A stretch of DNA of 27,390 nt. It comes from a virus. A program made the position numbers and the translations under genes. The notes beneath the pieces are model-generated. The model made no database searches, was not told where the DNA came from, and saw only the letters and a program-made list of their open reading frames with translations. Positions 6,162 through 13,547 of the stretch are shown one piece after another (the first letter of the stretch is position 1; the number at the start of each line of letters is the position of its first letter). Location: positions 1-27,390 of the IMG/VR virus record IMGVR_UViG_3300013133_000053. One strand, given 5' to 3'.

Positions 6162-7145
6162 TTAAACTTTTCGTAAAATATTTAAACCTAAGTCTATAGT
6201 ATCGGGGTTTAAAGAGTTTTCTTTAGCCCAAAGTTCAAATAGTTTTAAATTGTCTAAAGTTTCATCTACCCCCAAACTTAAATTTTGTGTTACATCTGCC
6301 TTTTTTAAAATTTTAGTACTTGGGGGGAAACCATCTACTTTAAACTCATCTACAGCTTCTTTACTGCCCGTAAGAATGACTCTATTATAATCCTTTGTAT
6401 TCAACGTGGGGGTAATGGGATTGGGGCTTCCACAGTCTATATAATAGGTTTTATGTTTTGGAAAATTAGTTTCTACTAACTCTAGGTTCATTTCAGGAAG
6501 ATGTAATACTCCTAAATACTTAGTCTGATCGCTTTCTCCGAAACTATGACTAAAGGGGGTTCCTAAAAAAGTTATGTTCCCATTTTCAGCATATTTATGA
6601 AAATGCCCACTGATTACCTTAAGTTTTTTGGGAATATCACTAGGGGATATTTCTCCACTAGACTTCCCTGTAGCTATTAACCCATTACCATAGTCAAACC
6701 CTATAACCCCTTGGTGCATAAAGAGAAGTTTTGGATTTTCCTTCTTAAATTGTAATAAAGCCTTTTTAAATTCCTCTATATCATGAAAATAAGGAAAAAA
6801 GAGTGTGGAAATAGCCCCCTTCTCGCACTCTACAGGAATGAGAGTTGGTTTATCTACAATGGTTACGTTTTCTAAAACCTTGAGGACTTCTTGAGAGTGT
6901 TCTTTACACTCTAAGTTAAACCAACAATGATTCCCAATTAATAGAGTATGGTTTAGTTTAGAAGTGGATAAATAATCAAATAAGGCGTTAATACACCTAC
7001 CCCTAATTAATTCTTTAGTATCCAACTGGTCCCCTAACCACACACAATCATTACCCATAGATTCTACCAACCCGAATAATTTAGATATGGTATCTAAATT
7101 ATCTGGTTTAATGTGGGGGTCCCCTATTATAGTTAGTTTAGTCAT
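6162..7145 (-). CDS. SbcD/Mre11-like nuclease (T4 gp47-like)
   Basis: Calcineurin-type metallophosphoesterase that supplies the nuclease of the gp46/47-like complex. Motifs in the 327 residues are DPH (Asp9, His11), GDQLD (Asp39), GNH (Asn72, His73), MHQG (His144) and SGHFH (His181, His183), i.e. the full two-metal set. In most relatives GNH is followed by Asp or Glu; here it is Cys74. The catalytic His itself is present, so I expect an active enzyme. The start ATG shares one base with the UvsX stop (TAATG), indicating coupled translation. Confidence 0.9.
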   Translation of the reverse strand: MTKLTIIGDPHIKPDNLDTISKLFGLVESMGNDCVWLGDQLDTKELIRGRCINALFDYLSTSKLNHTLLIGNHCWFNLECKEHSQEVLKVLENVTIVDKPTLIPVECEKGAISTLFFPYFHDIEEFKKALLQFKKENPKLLFMHQGVIGFDYGNGLIATGKSSGEISPSDIPKKLKVISGHFHKYAENGNITFLGTPFSHSFGESDQTKYLGVLHLPEMNLELVETNFPKHKTYYIDCGSPNPITPTLNTKDYNRVILTGSKEAVDEFKVDGFPPSTKILKKADVTQNLSLGVDETLDNLKLFELWAKENSLNPDTIDLGLNILRKV

Positions 7146-8101
7146 TATTCAGACTCCTGATCCAAACCTTTTAATTTCCTTTTTATAGACTTAGAACTAG
7201 GTAAGGTTTCAACAAAATTCTCTAAATCTTCTTTTGTGTTCAAAATTCCAGGAGCTGCTATATAAAATTCAGTAGTAGCTTTTACTGGACCTAAATGTCC
7301 TTTTTTACACTTCAAAGAAGATTTTATTCCATAAACTTCTTTTATACCACCCACAGTTCTGGTTAAATCCTCTAGTCTAGCAGTCTTAACAATCAAAGTA
7401 GACATAAAATATAACTCAGCTCCACCCTTCAATTGTTCCTTTGCATACCCAAAGGTTGGCATAGTCATATAGTGGTGGTTTATAAACATCGTAGCTGCAT
7501 TCGTGCTTCTAATTTTTTGTCTTACTTTTCTAACATTTGTATTGTTTATTTTAGCTTCAACTGAAACATGAGCCTTCTCTGCATTTGAATCTAATACTTT
7601 TTCAGCCACTGATGCTGGAACAGAATCCCATACGAACAAAACTTTAGTGCTATCCCCAGTAATTCTCATATCTTGAAGATCCGTTAATGCGTCATCTAAA
7701 GCATCCCAAGATTCTTCTAATGAATTAACTATAATAGACACTACATCTAAAGAATTACCTCCCATAGTTTCAAACCTATCGAAGTCAAATTTATGTTCAG
7801 AGTCTATTAAATAAACTACGCCCCCCTCCTTCTGGAGTCTAACCATAGCATCCATAACTATAGTTGACTTACCAGTATCAGAGTCCCCATAAATTTGAGT
7901 GATATGTCCACAAGGGATTCCTTTGCCTCCGACACAACGTTGAAAATACTCAGGCATTTCAATCCAATCACTAACCTGAATAAGCTCTTCCTTACTTCCT
8001 GCTTTTATGGCTAATGGTCCAGATCGAGGTTTTTTACTTGCTTTGGCTCTAGCCTCAGCCTTTCGATTAAGGCGTTCTCGCATCTCGTCGGCTTTACTCA
8101 T
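7145..8101 (-). CDS. uvsX: RecA/UvsX-like recombinase
   Basis: ATP-dependent strand-exchange protein. In 318 residues the RecA core shows Walker A GDSDTGKST (72-80), VYLIDSE strand, Walker B VLFVWDSVPA, FINHHY and the L2-side segment LKGGAELYFMSTLIVKT. It resembles phage UvsX more than cellular RecA (short, lacking the RecA C-terminal domain pattern). The N-terminus (about 30 residues) is very basic and probably forms the filament-contact region. RBS AAGGA with 6-nt spacing. It lies 9 nt after the UvsY-like gene and overlaps the SbcD-like gene, so loader, recombinase and end-processing nuclease are made together. Confidence 0.88.
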   Translation of the reverse strand: MSKADEMRERLNRKAEARAKASKKPRSGPLAIKAGSKEELIQVSDWIEMPEYFQRCVGGKGIPCGHITQIYGDSDTGKSTIVMDAMVRLQKEGGVVYLIDSEHKFDFDRFETMGGNSLDVVSIIVNSLEESWDALDDALTDLQDMRITGDSTKVLFVWDSVPASVAEKVLDSNAEKAHVSVEAKINNTNVRKVRQKIRSTNAATMFINHHYMTMPTFGYAKEQLKGGAELYFMSTLIVKTARLEDLTRTVGGIKEVYGIKSSLKCKKGHLGPVKATTEFYIAAPGILNTKEDLENFVETLPSSKSIKRKLKGLDQESE

Positions 8102-8110
8102 ATGTAATCC

Positions 8111-8488
8111 TTATTGTGCTCGACTACTAGCACCGAGTTGAATTAACATAGATTCTTTAGTAAGAATACCTTTCAAAAAACCCTTTAAAGTGTCACAATC
8201 ACGTTTTACTAATAAAACTTTACGAAGTTGTTCTTTAATTTCTGAGTCTGTATCCGTATGAGCTTCTACCCCGTTTTCCGTGAGTTTTGGGAAGTCATTT
8301 TTTAACTTGATATATTTTGCAGCCTTCAATTCATCCAAAATTGCTTTTTCTAAGGAGTGTGTTGCTTCCGCTTCAGCTGCAAGTTTAGAATATCTATAAG
8401 CCAAGGCTGGTAATCTAACCCACTCAGATTGTAAATCAGTTACATCAATTGCAATATCTTTATCTAAATCTAAATCTAAACCATCCAT
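8111..8488 (-). CDS. UvsY-like recombination mediator (tentative)
   Basis: 125-residue, mostly helical protein directly upstream of UvsX. By eye its first half follows T4 UvsY: an acidic start, then IDVTDLQSEW and YRYSKL, where T4 UvsY (from memory) has IDSTKLQYE and MLYSKW at like spacing, followed by a charged helix of similar length. The C-terminal part (EIKEQLRKVLLVKRDCDTLK) also fits the all-helical pattern, and the ending SMLIQLGASSR is a phage-typical tail. UvsY (137 residues in T4) loads UvsX on ssDNA coated by SSB. RBS GAGGG. The identification is by pattern and position only. Confidence 0.6.
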   Translation of the reverse strand: MDGLDLDLDKDIAIDVTDLQSEWVRLPALAYRYSKLAAEAEATHSLEKAILDELKAAKYIKLKNDFPKLTENGVEAHTDTDSEIKEQLRKVLLVKRDCDTLKGFLKGILTKESMLIQLGASSRAQ

Positions 8489-8549
8489 CTTTTTTTACCC
8501 TCTTTTATTAAATAACACAAATACTTAAACTTTATCCATCAGTGTTGAA

Positions 8550-8657
8550 TCACTGTGGGTTTTTATTTAAAATGTGTTTTGAAGCTACGAAAATTATGGC
8601 TCCAAGTACACACAACATAATTATTACTCCTATACGAAAAATAGCTGCTTGCAACAT
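8550..8657 (-). CDS. Very small membrane protein with two possible starts (35 or 22 aa)
   Basis: ATG 8657 has AGGAG at 9 nt spacing and encodes 35 residues: a short N-terminus (MLQAAIFRIGVII), then MLCVLGAIIFVASKHILNKNPQ. Nearly the whole chain is hydrophobic up to the Lys/His/Asn tail, so it should be a single membrane span with a basic cytosolic end. The in-frame ATG at 8618 (codon 14) has its own copy of the same RBS/start cassette (ATAGGAGTAATAATT-ATGTTG), so a 22-residue form is equally likely to be made. It lies between an LRV gene and the UvsY-like gene. Small phage membrane peptides of this kind include holin/antiholin pairs; function here is unknown. Confidence 0.55.
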   Translation of the reverse strand: MLQAAIFRIGVIIMLCVLGAIIFVASKHILNKNPQ

Positions 8658-8732
8658 AAATTATTACTCCTATTTAAAAAGTTTAATTACATAATTACTT
8701 TAGCTGACACTTTTACATCAATCAAGAAGTTT

Positions 8733-8933
8733 TTACAAAACTTTACAAAAATTAGGGTTACAAGCTACTAATGCCCTAACCCAAGTCTCAGCATCCATAC
8801 TCAATGCTTTTAAAAGCTCAATGGGTGTATTACAATTATGAGCTACTGATTCCCTAATCCACTTATAATGATCCTCTGCACTCAATACTTTTAAACTTTC
8901 AATGAGTGTATTATGGTTCCTAGCTCCCGTCAT
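8733..8933 (-). CDS. Short LRV-repeat protein (66 aa)
   Basis: ATG 8933 has AGGAG at 9 nt spacing, so this is a genuine short gene and not simply a remnant. It consists of little more than two LRV units: NTLIESLKVLSAEDHYKWIR and ESVAHN, then NTPIELLKALSMDAETWVRA and LVACNPNF, ending in CKVL. The second unit is close in DNA sequence to the + strand unit at 65-161, which suggests duplication and inversion within the phage. A two-unit solenoid is small for a stable fold, so it may be a truncated copy that is still translated, or it may oligomerise. Function unknown. Confidence 0.65.
   Translation of the reverse strand: MTGARNHNTLIESLKVLSAEDHYKWIRESVAHNCNTPIELLKALSMDAETWVRALVACNPNFCKVL
8748..8844. 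repeat. DNA-level repeat arm (inverted copy of 65-161)
   Basis: Reverse-complement partner of 65-161; see the finding on LRV genes. The similarity at nucleotide level, including many third codon positions, points to a fairly recent duplication rather than to protein-level selection alone. Confidence 0.6.
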
Positions 8934-8960
8934 TTGTTAGTACTCCTGTTAATTGAGGGT

Positions 8961-9179
8961 TTACTCTTTATCCACAATATTGTTAGCTTCTCGTGCTCTA
9001 GCCAACTCAGAATAGCACTCATGCTCTAAAGGGTAAACCAACTCCAAAAACTCCACTCTACTAGTAAGATATAAATCTAAAACTTGGTTTTTACCCTCTT
9101 CGGCCCCCAACATCGTTCCTAAGCCAATGCAAATTAGACCAAATGCTAGCATAATAACCCACTCTTTTAAAATTCCCAT
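8961..9179 (-). CDS. Small single-span membrane protein (72 aa)
   Basis: ATG 9179 with AGAGG upstream. Residues 7-26 (WVIMLAFGLICIGLGTMLGA) form one clear transmembrane segment with a short N-terminus; the remaining 45 residues are acidic and helical (VEFLELVYPLEHECYSELARAREAN). The shape, an N-terminal anchor with a helical soluble tail, is like a minimal inner-membrane spanin or a phage membrane accessory protein, but no spanin-specific feature is present. It follows the 9192-10100 membrane-anchored gene by 12 nt and a holin-like gene further upstream, so a lysis function is possible but unproven. Confidence 0.6.
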   Translation of the reverse strand: MGILKEWVIMLAFGLICIGLGTMLGAEEGKNQVLDLYLTSRVEFLELVYPLEHECYSELARAREANNIVDKE

Positions 9180-9191
9180 TACTGAACACCT

Positions 9192-10100
9192 CTAAAGACC
9201 CAAACTAATACCCAAAGATAGTGTACCATCGAAACCTACCTCAGGACCCACATAAGTATTTTTAAAAATCTTGGGGAGTGGCCTAAACAATACAGGTGTT
9301 ACTCCCCCCTTAATACTATTGTCTTCTACTATACCATCAAATTGTAAAAACTTCCAAGTTAAATTTTGTGGATTTTCTCCATATCCAGCTAAGCTAATGC
9401 CCCCCTTAGGATTTATATCTTTGTTTACACTAACTCCTAAACTTCCCTGAGGACTCCACATAAATTTTCTCTTTCGATTTACTGGCTCCGTAGGATCAAT
9501 TAAAGCAGTTCCTCCCACAATATTAAGCGGGTGTGGTTTCCCAAACCAATCAACCCCGTCTCGTTGGCTTAAGTGGGGATTGCGTAAAACCCAATCAGCT
9601 TTAGAAACTACACTATAAGTCCCTAAATTTTCATCTCTAGCCACGGCTGTTTTTACATCTATTTCATGATCATAAATTTTAGAAACTACCCTCCCATCAT
9701 CAAAAATTAACACATAACCTACGGGTGGTCCATTTTCAAACCTAATTTCATTCAAAATAAAGTTAACCTCCCCAGAGTTATAAACAATATCTGAATTATT
9801 GGTTTCTCTAGCTTTTTCTTGAATTAAGTACGTAGCATTAGATAACAGCTTAATCCTACCTTTAAGAGCTTTCTTTTCTTGTGCCCAATTAGATTCTACC
9901 TCTTTTAAGAGCGCAGCTTGAGTTACGTAATCAATCTTTAATTTAGCTGTAGTAGCAGATAGTTGTTCATACGCCGTGGTTTTACCTATAAGTTCTTCGT
10001 GTAGTCGTGCAGAGTCTGAATCCCTCCACATACTATAAATGGCTACTGGAACTAACATTAGTAGTAAAGGTTTAATCTTTATTTTTTTTATTAGAGACAT
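9192..10100 (-). CDS. Membrane-anchored coiled-coil protein with beta-rich C-terminus (302 aa)
   Basis: The start is set at ATG 10100 because GGGAG lies 6 nt upstream; the frame is open from 10133, but only a TTG without RBS is available there. The N-terminal segment (KPLLLMLVPVAIYSMW) is a single membrane anchor, followed by a coiled coil (about residues 28-105, rich in Lys/Glu/Leu heptads), then a Gly/Pro-rich beta region. The C-terminus alternates polar and hydrophobic residues (YVGPEVGFDGTLSLGISLGL), like a closing beta strand. The likely topology is a periplasmic domain anchored in the inner membrane. The gene overlaps the holin-like gene by 29 nt. Spanin-like bridging of the envelope is one reading; another is a host-surface or virion-associated role. 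Confidence 0.6.
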   Translation of the reverse strand: MSLIKKIKIKPLLLMLVPVAIYSMWRDSDSARLHEELIGKTTAYEQLSATTAKLKIDYVTQAALLKEVESNWAQEKKALKGRIKLLSNATYLIQEKARETNNSDIVYNSGEVNFILNEIRFENGPPVGYVLIFDDGRVVSKIYDHEIDVKTAVARDENLGTYSVVSKADWVLRNPHLSQRDGVDWFGKPHPLNIVGGTALIDPTEPVNRKRKFMWSPQGSLGVSVNKDINPKGGISLAGYGENPQNLTWKFLQFDGIVEDNSIKGGVTPVLFRPLPKIFKNTYVGPEVGFDGTLSLGISLGL

Positions 10101-10293
10101 AATCTGCTCCCAATTTAATAGTGTGTTCTCCAATATTACCAGCGATATAAATATATACTATTTCTTTAGCTGCTGCTAAAAATTCAGTGCCAGTAATTAG
10201 GGTTAAATAACAATAACCTGCAGTTAATAGTAGAAATACTACTACTACAGTGAATTTTCTAAAGCCCAACAAAAGTCCTACTAGCTGTTTCAT
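10072..10293 (-). CDS. Two-span membrane protein, holin-like (73 aa)
   Basis: ATG 10293 lies in an ATGA overlap with the previous stop and has GAGGAG at 5 nt spacing. Two hydrophobic segments (residues about 13-33, FTVVVVFLLLTAGYCYLTLI, and about 41-54, AKEIVYIYIAGNIG) are joined by a short loop, with a charged C-terminus (NKKNKD). Size, two spans and a basic tail are those of small phage holins, and phage proteins with the GTEF...GNIGEH layout are common. There is no definitive holin signature, and the amidase is 9 kb away on the same strand, so the call is tentative. Confidence 0.5.
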   Translation of the reverse strand: MKQLVGLLLGFRKFTVVVVFLLLTAGYCYLTLITGTEFLAAAKEIVYIYIAGNIGEHTIKLGADYVSNKKNKD

Positions 10294-10886
10294 GGAATCT
10301 CCTCAAGTGATGCAGTAAATGGTGGTGGGCTAACTTTAAAAGCCCACCCGTTAGTTAGTTTGAAATCTAAATCAAATTGCTCGTATAGCTTTGATAAAGC
10401 GTTTTTATTCTCAGCTATTTTATGAACAGAAGATCGTACATCCCTATAATCTTCTAATAACACGGAAATAAAAGAAAAATTACTAATTGCTCTCCCAAAA
10501 CAACTAAATAATAAACGATCTAAGTCCAAATACCCAAAACCCTCATAATAGGCATTTACGACTTCTGGTTTTAATCCCTTTTGTAGATATGATATTCCTT
10601 TTAAGACAAGTGGATCAAAAAGTTTTAAATTTTTAACTAAACTATCAAGGGGTTGGGGTAAATTAGTCTGGATTATTTCTACATTCCCCACAGATATTAA
10701 TTTAGTCTGTATGGCGGCCATAATTAAAATAATACTATCTTTTGGAGATATACTAATATTGAAAGATTCTGATTCCCCTAAACAAGAAAACACCCCCTGA
10801 ATAAAATAATTTCTTCCCACAACTTCCCACAAATCTTTGTGGGATATTTGTTTATATGGGTGTTGTGTATTATGTGGATTATACAT
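10290..10886 (-). CDS. Hypothetical protein downstream of DNA polymerase (198 aa)
   Basis: ATG 10886 shares one base with the polymerase stop (TAATG), so it is translationally coupled to the polymerase. The protein is soluble, mainly helical, with aromatic-rich segments (YYEGFGYLDLDRLLFSCFG) and a Pro-rich end (SPPPF). No motif of a known replication factor is visible. Coupling suggests a function in replication or a structural partner of the polymerase, but this is only positional inference. It ends at TGA overlapping the holin-like gene's start. Confidence 0.6.
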   Translation of the reverse strand: MYNPHNTQHPYKQISHKDLWEVVGRNYFIQGVFSCLGESESFNISISPKDSIILIMAAIQTKLISVGNVEIIQTNLPQPLDSLVKNLKLFDPLVLKGISYLQKGLKPEVVNAYYEGFGYLDLDRLLFSCFGRAISNFSFISVLLEDYRDVRSSVHKIAENKNALSKLYEQFDLDFKLTNGWAFKVSPPPFTASLEEIP

Positions 10887-13543
10887 TATTTTGCATCCCT
10901 AAGATTATTAGCAATAATGGGTTCGGCCAACATTGGTATATCTACTTTAGTAGTATATAGGTTTTTTTCCATTTTGTCTTTAAAAATAGAGGCTCCTAGT
11001 TCGCTTTGTTCATCTTTAACATACCCAATTAGCTCATCATGAACTTGTAGCACTAAATAAGCATCTACATTATGAATTTTGCAACCCCTAACTACTTCTA
11101 GCATAGCTCTATTGGTTATATGACTGGCTAAACCTTGGATAGGAAAGTTTTTAGAATTATTCAACTCGTTCTTAAACAAAGATCTAACATAAGTCCAACT
11201 TCCCTTTTTTAGTATATCGCTATATTTTATACCCGTTTCTTGAGAAAAATACTTTAAGGCATCCTCGTTTAGTCCACATTCAGTGTTAGGGTTTTCTAAT
11301 AAACTTTTTTTACAATCCAAAAACTCATCAACCCCAATATTAAAATTATTTAAAATCTCAAATACAATCTTTGTATAATTAAAATGTCTCTTGCGGCCAA
11401 TCAAGGTTTTAACATAACCTTTCGTAAGGCTATCATGTTCACACTTTTTCATATACTTTCTAAGTTCTGGATAAGCGTCTAAGTATTGGTTAACTACTTC
11501 CCACCCCCCCTCAACATCTAAAGACTCCTTGTGTTTTCCAGTCTTTTTGTCAAAAAAGAATCTTCGTAAACCCATTAAAGAGGCAACTTGGGGACCCCTA
11601 CTCCCATAAGGTATTGATAAAGCTATTCCTTTATATTTATTACGATTATTTTTATCTTCTGAAGAACCAGATTTTTTAAGGTTTCTATAAGGCTCTTGAT
11701 GAATGTCACAATAAATTTTAGAATAAAAATCTAAATCTTTTGTGAAAATTTCTTTAAGTTTAGGGTCTCCAGAGTTAAAAGCGAATAATCTAGGTTCTGC
11801 ACTAGCCCAATCTGCCGCAACTATTTTATACCCCGGAGGAGCTATAAAAGCTTTTTTAATACCAGAACTAGCTAAATTTTCTAGGTCTACGTGCCCACAA
11901 TCTTGACAGATGACGTCAAAAATCAACTCGTTTTGAAAATGTTTAGTAATGTTGGTTGAGTCACATTTAATACAATTATCATACTCTTCAGCTTTTGGGA
12001 GAGTGTGAAGGTTAAAGCCCCCAGAACAAGCGAATCGACCCGATACGGTTCCATTTTGTTTCATATCCATATAAAGATAACCATCTCTATTTAGAGCCAA
12101 GGCAGTACAAATATAACTATCATAAAGCTTAATTAGCTTTTTCCAAAGCATTAAGTCAGCAACCCAAGGGTACTTCTCTAAAAAGAACTCTTCTAACACC
12201 TCAGCTCCCATAGACGGGATTGGATTATCTTTGGTTGCTGAATCAGTTTGAGGCAGCTTTGATTTATCGTGTTGGAGTTGATCACAAAATAACCACCGAA
12301 GGTGCATTGAAGATCCGATATTAAAACTATATCTCTTACCCCCAGTAGCTTCCACAAAAATATCTTGTTTAATTTTCTTTATTTGATTCAAACTGTAAGG
12401 AATCTCTGTTTCCCCTAAACACCAACTCCAAACCCAGTGAGGATTTTGTTGATAGTGTTTCTTAAGTTCAGCTTTAGACAACGTTTCTTTGTATGTATTA
12501 GTTTTTTTATCAAACTTAGTAGGATAAGATAACCCCTCTAATTCAATAACCTTTTTCACAAACTTACCATTAGTTACCACTTCATTGAAGCTTTTCCCAA
12601 TATTAAAATTTGTTAAAAGGGGGTTGATCTCAACTATAATTCTATCTTCTAACTCTTCCAGCTTTATTTTGGTTTCCCTTTCCATTTTTGAAAATAAGTC
12701 TACGTCAACAAGGACTCCCTTGCGCTTCATGGGAATAACTACTTCTTTACAAACTGGCATAACCTCATCTTTGAAAAACCAGTCTAACATTTCTGGCCCC
12801 AAATCAGCTATAAATTTTTTTATCCCAACTTCAAATACTCCAAAAGTTAGGAAAGTATCAGCTATAGCATACTTGGCTAAAGTTTCTGGCTCGGCTCTCC
12901 AAACATTTTTATTCCTACTATTATAGAGTCCCCCATTACGTATAATTGTGGTTCCTAACTCTTTTTGTTCTTGATTAGATAAGGCGTGGGGATTAATCCC
13001 TAATTCTTCTTTCCACTCTTCGGCTGTATCTTTTAACCCATTGCGAGTGTTTTCATTAATTACATGAACTAATAAAGAAGTATCTAGAAAAACCCTATCA
13101 CTAAGGTCTATTCCTGTGTTAGCCCAAGTTTGGTTAACATCAAATGGAGCATTGTGCATAATAAGAGATGTGTTAGAAAACCAAGACCGCATATACTCTA
13201 TTATAAACTCAGGAATTTTATATTCTTTTGGGGTTACAAATTCTGGGTAAGTTTTTCCAGTCCAATGATCTATAAAATGACCGTTTTGAAAAACCTCTAT
13301 TTTTTCTTTGTCTATGGTTATAGTTTTAGTGGATTTGGTATCTGGGACCCAAGTAAGCAGGGGGACATAAAATCCAGATTTACTATCTAATGAGAAAGAA
13401 AAACCAATTAAGCAGGTTTCATAAAGATTTAACCCATTAGTTTCAGTGTCATAAGACATGTACTTTGGTTTTTTTTCTTGTAAAAAAACATGTACTTTCT
13501 TTAAGTCCTTTTCTGTGGAAAGGTAATTATATTTTTTAAACAC
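10886..13543 (-). CDS. polA: Family A DNA polymerase with 3'-5' exonuclease
   Basis: 885 residues, GTG start. Exonuclease domain: YDTETNGL (Asp32, Glu34), HNAPFD (Asn131, Asp135), YAIAD (Tyr225, Asp229). Polymerase motif A: AADWASAEPR (Asp578, Glu583, Arg585). Motif B: RNKYKGIALSIPYG (Arg634, Lys638, Leu642, Tyr646). PIQGLASHI at 801-809, motif C QVHDEL (His835, Asp836, Glu837). All catalytic residues are present, so replicative synthesis with proofreading is expected. No 5'-3' nuclease domain. Two oddities: Leu642 aligns with E. coli Phe762, and a CxxC...CxxC insertion (Cys524, 527, 546, 549) lies just before motif A. The gene follows the helicase by 4 nt. Confidence 0.95.
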   Translation of the reverse strand: MFKKYNYLSTEKDLKKVHVFLQEKKPKYMSYDTETNGLNLYETCLIGFSFSLDSKSGFYVPLLTWVPDTKSTKTITIDKEKIEVFQNGHFIDHWTGKTYPEFVTPKEYKIPEFIIEYMRSWFSNTSLIMHNAPFDVNQTWANTGIDLSDRVFLDTSLLVHVINENTRNGLKDTAEEWKEELGINPHALSNQEQKELGTTIIRNGGLYNSRNKNVWRAEPETLAKYAIADTFLTFGVFEVGIKKFIADLGPEMLDWFFKDEVMPVCKEVVIPMKRKGVLVDVDLFSKMERETKIKLEELEDRIIVEINPLLTNFNIGKSFNEVVTNGKFVKKVIELEGLSYPTKFDKKTNTYKETLSKAELKKHYQQNPHWVWSWCLGETEIPYSLNQIKKIKQDIFVEATGGKRYSFNIGSSMHLRWLFCDQLQHDKSKLPQTDSATKDNPIPSMGAEVLEEFFLEKYPWVADLMLWKKLIKLYDSYICTALALNRDGYLYMDMKQNGTVSGRFACSGGFNLHTLPKAEEYDNCIKCDSTNITKHFQNELIFDVICQDCGHVDLENLASSGIKKAFIAPPGYKIVAADWASAEPRLFAFNSGDPKLKEIFTKDLDFYSKIYCDIHQEPYRNLKKSGSSEDKNNRNKYKGIALSIPYGSRGPQVASLMGLRRFFFDKKTGKHKESLDVEGGWEVVNQYLDAYPELRKYMKKCEHDSLTKGYVKTLIGRKRHFNYTKIVFEILNNFNIGVDEFLDCKKSLLENPNTECGLNEDALKYFSQETGIKYSDILKKGSWTYVRSLFKNELNNSKNFPIQGLASHITNRAMLEVVRGCKIHNVDAYLVLQVHDELIGYVKDEQSELGASIFKDKMEKNLYTTKVDIPMLAEPIIANNLRDAK

Positions 13544-13547
13544 AAGG

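Noticed and set aside
8540-8555. Small hairpin CAGTG-TTGAAT-CACTG as a terminator
   Set aside because: Only 5 bp, no T-run on the coding (minus) strand; the T-rich tail lies on the + strand, where no gene precedes it.
10101-10133. TTG start at 10133 for the 9192 gene
   Set aside because: ATG 10100 has a clear GGGAG and the membrane segment is kept intact.
10146-10153. TATAAATA, resembling a T4 late promoter
   Set aside because: It lies inside a minus-strand gene, points to the + strand with no + gene after it, and is expected by chance in AT-rich DNA.
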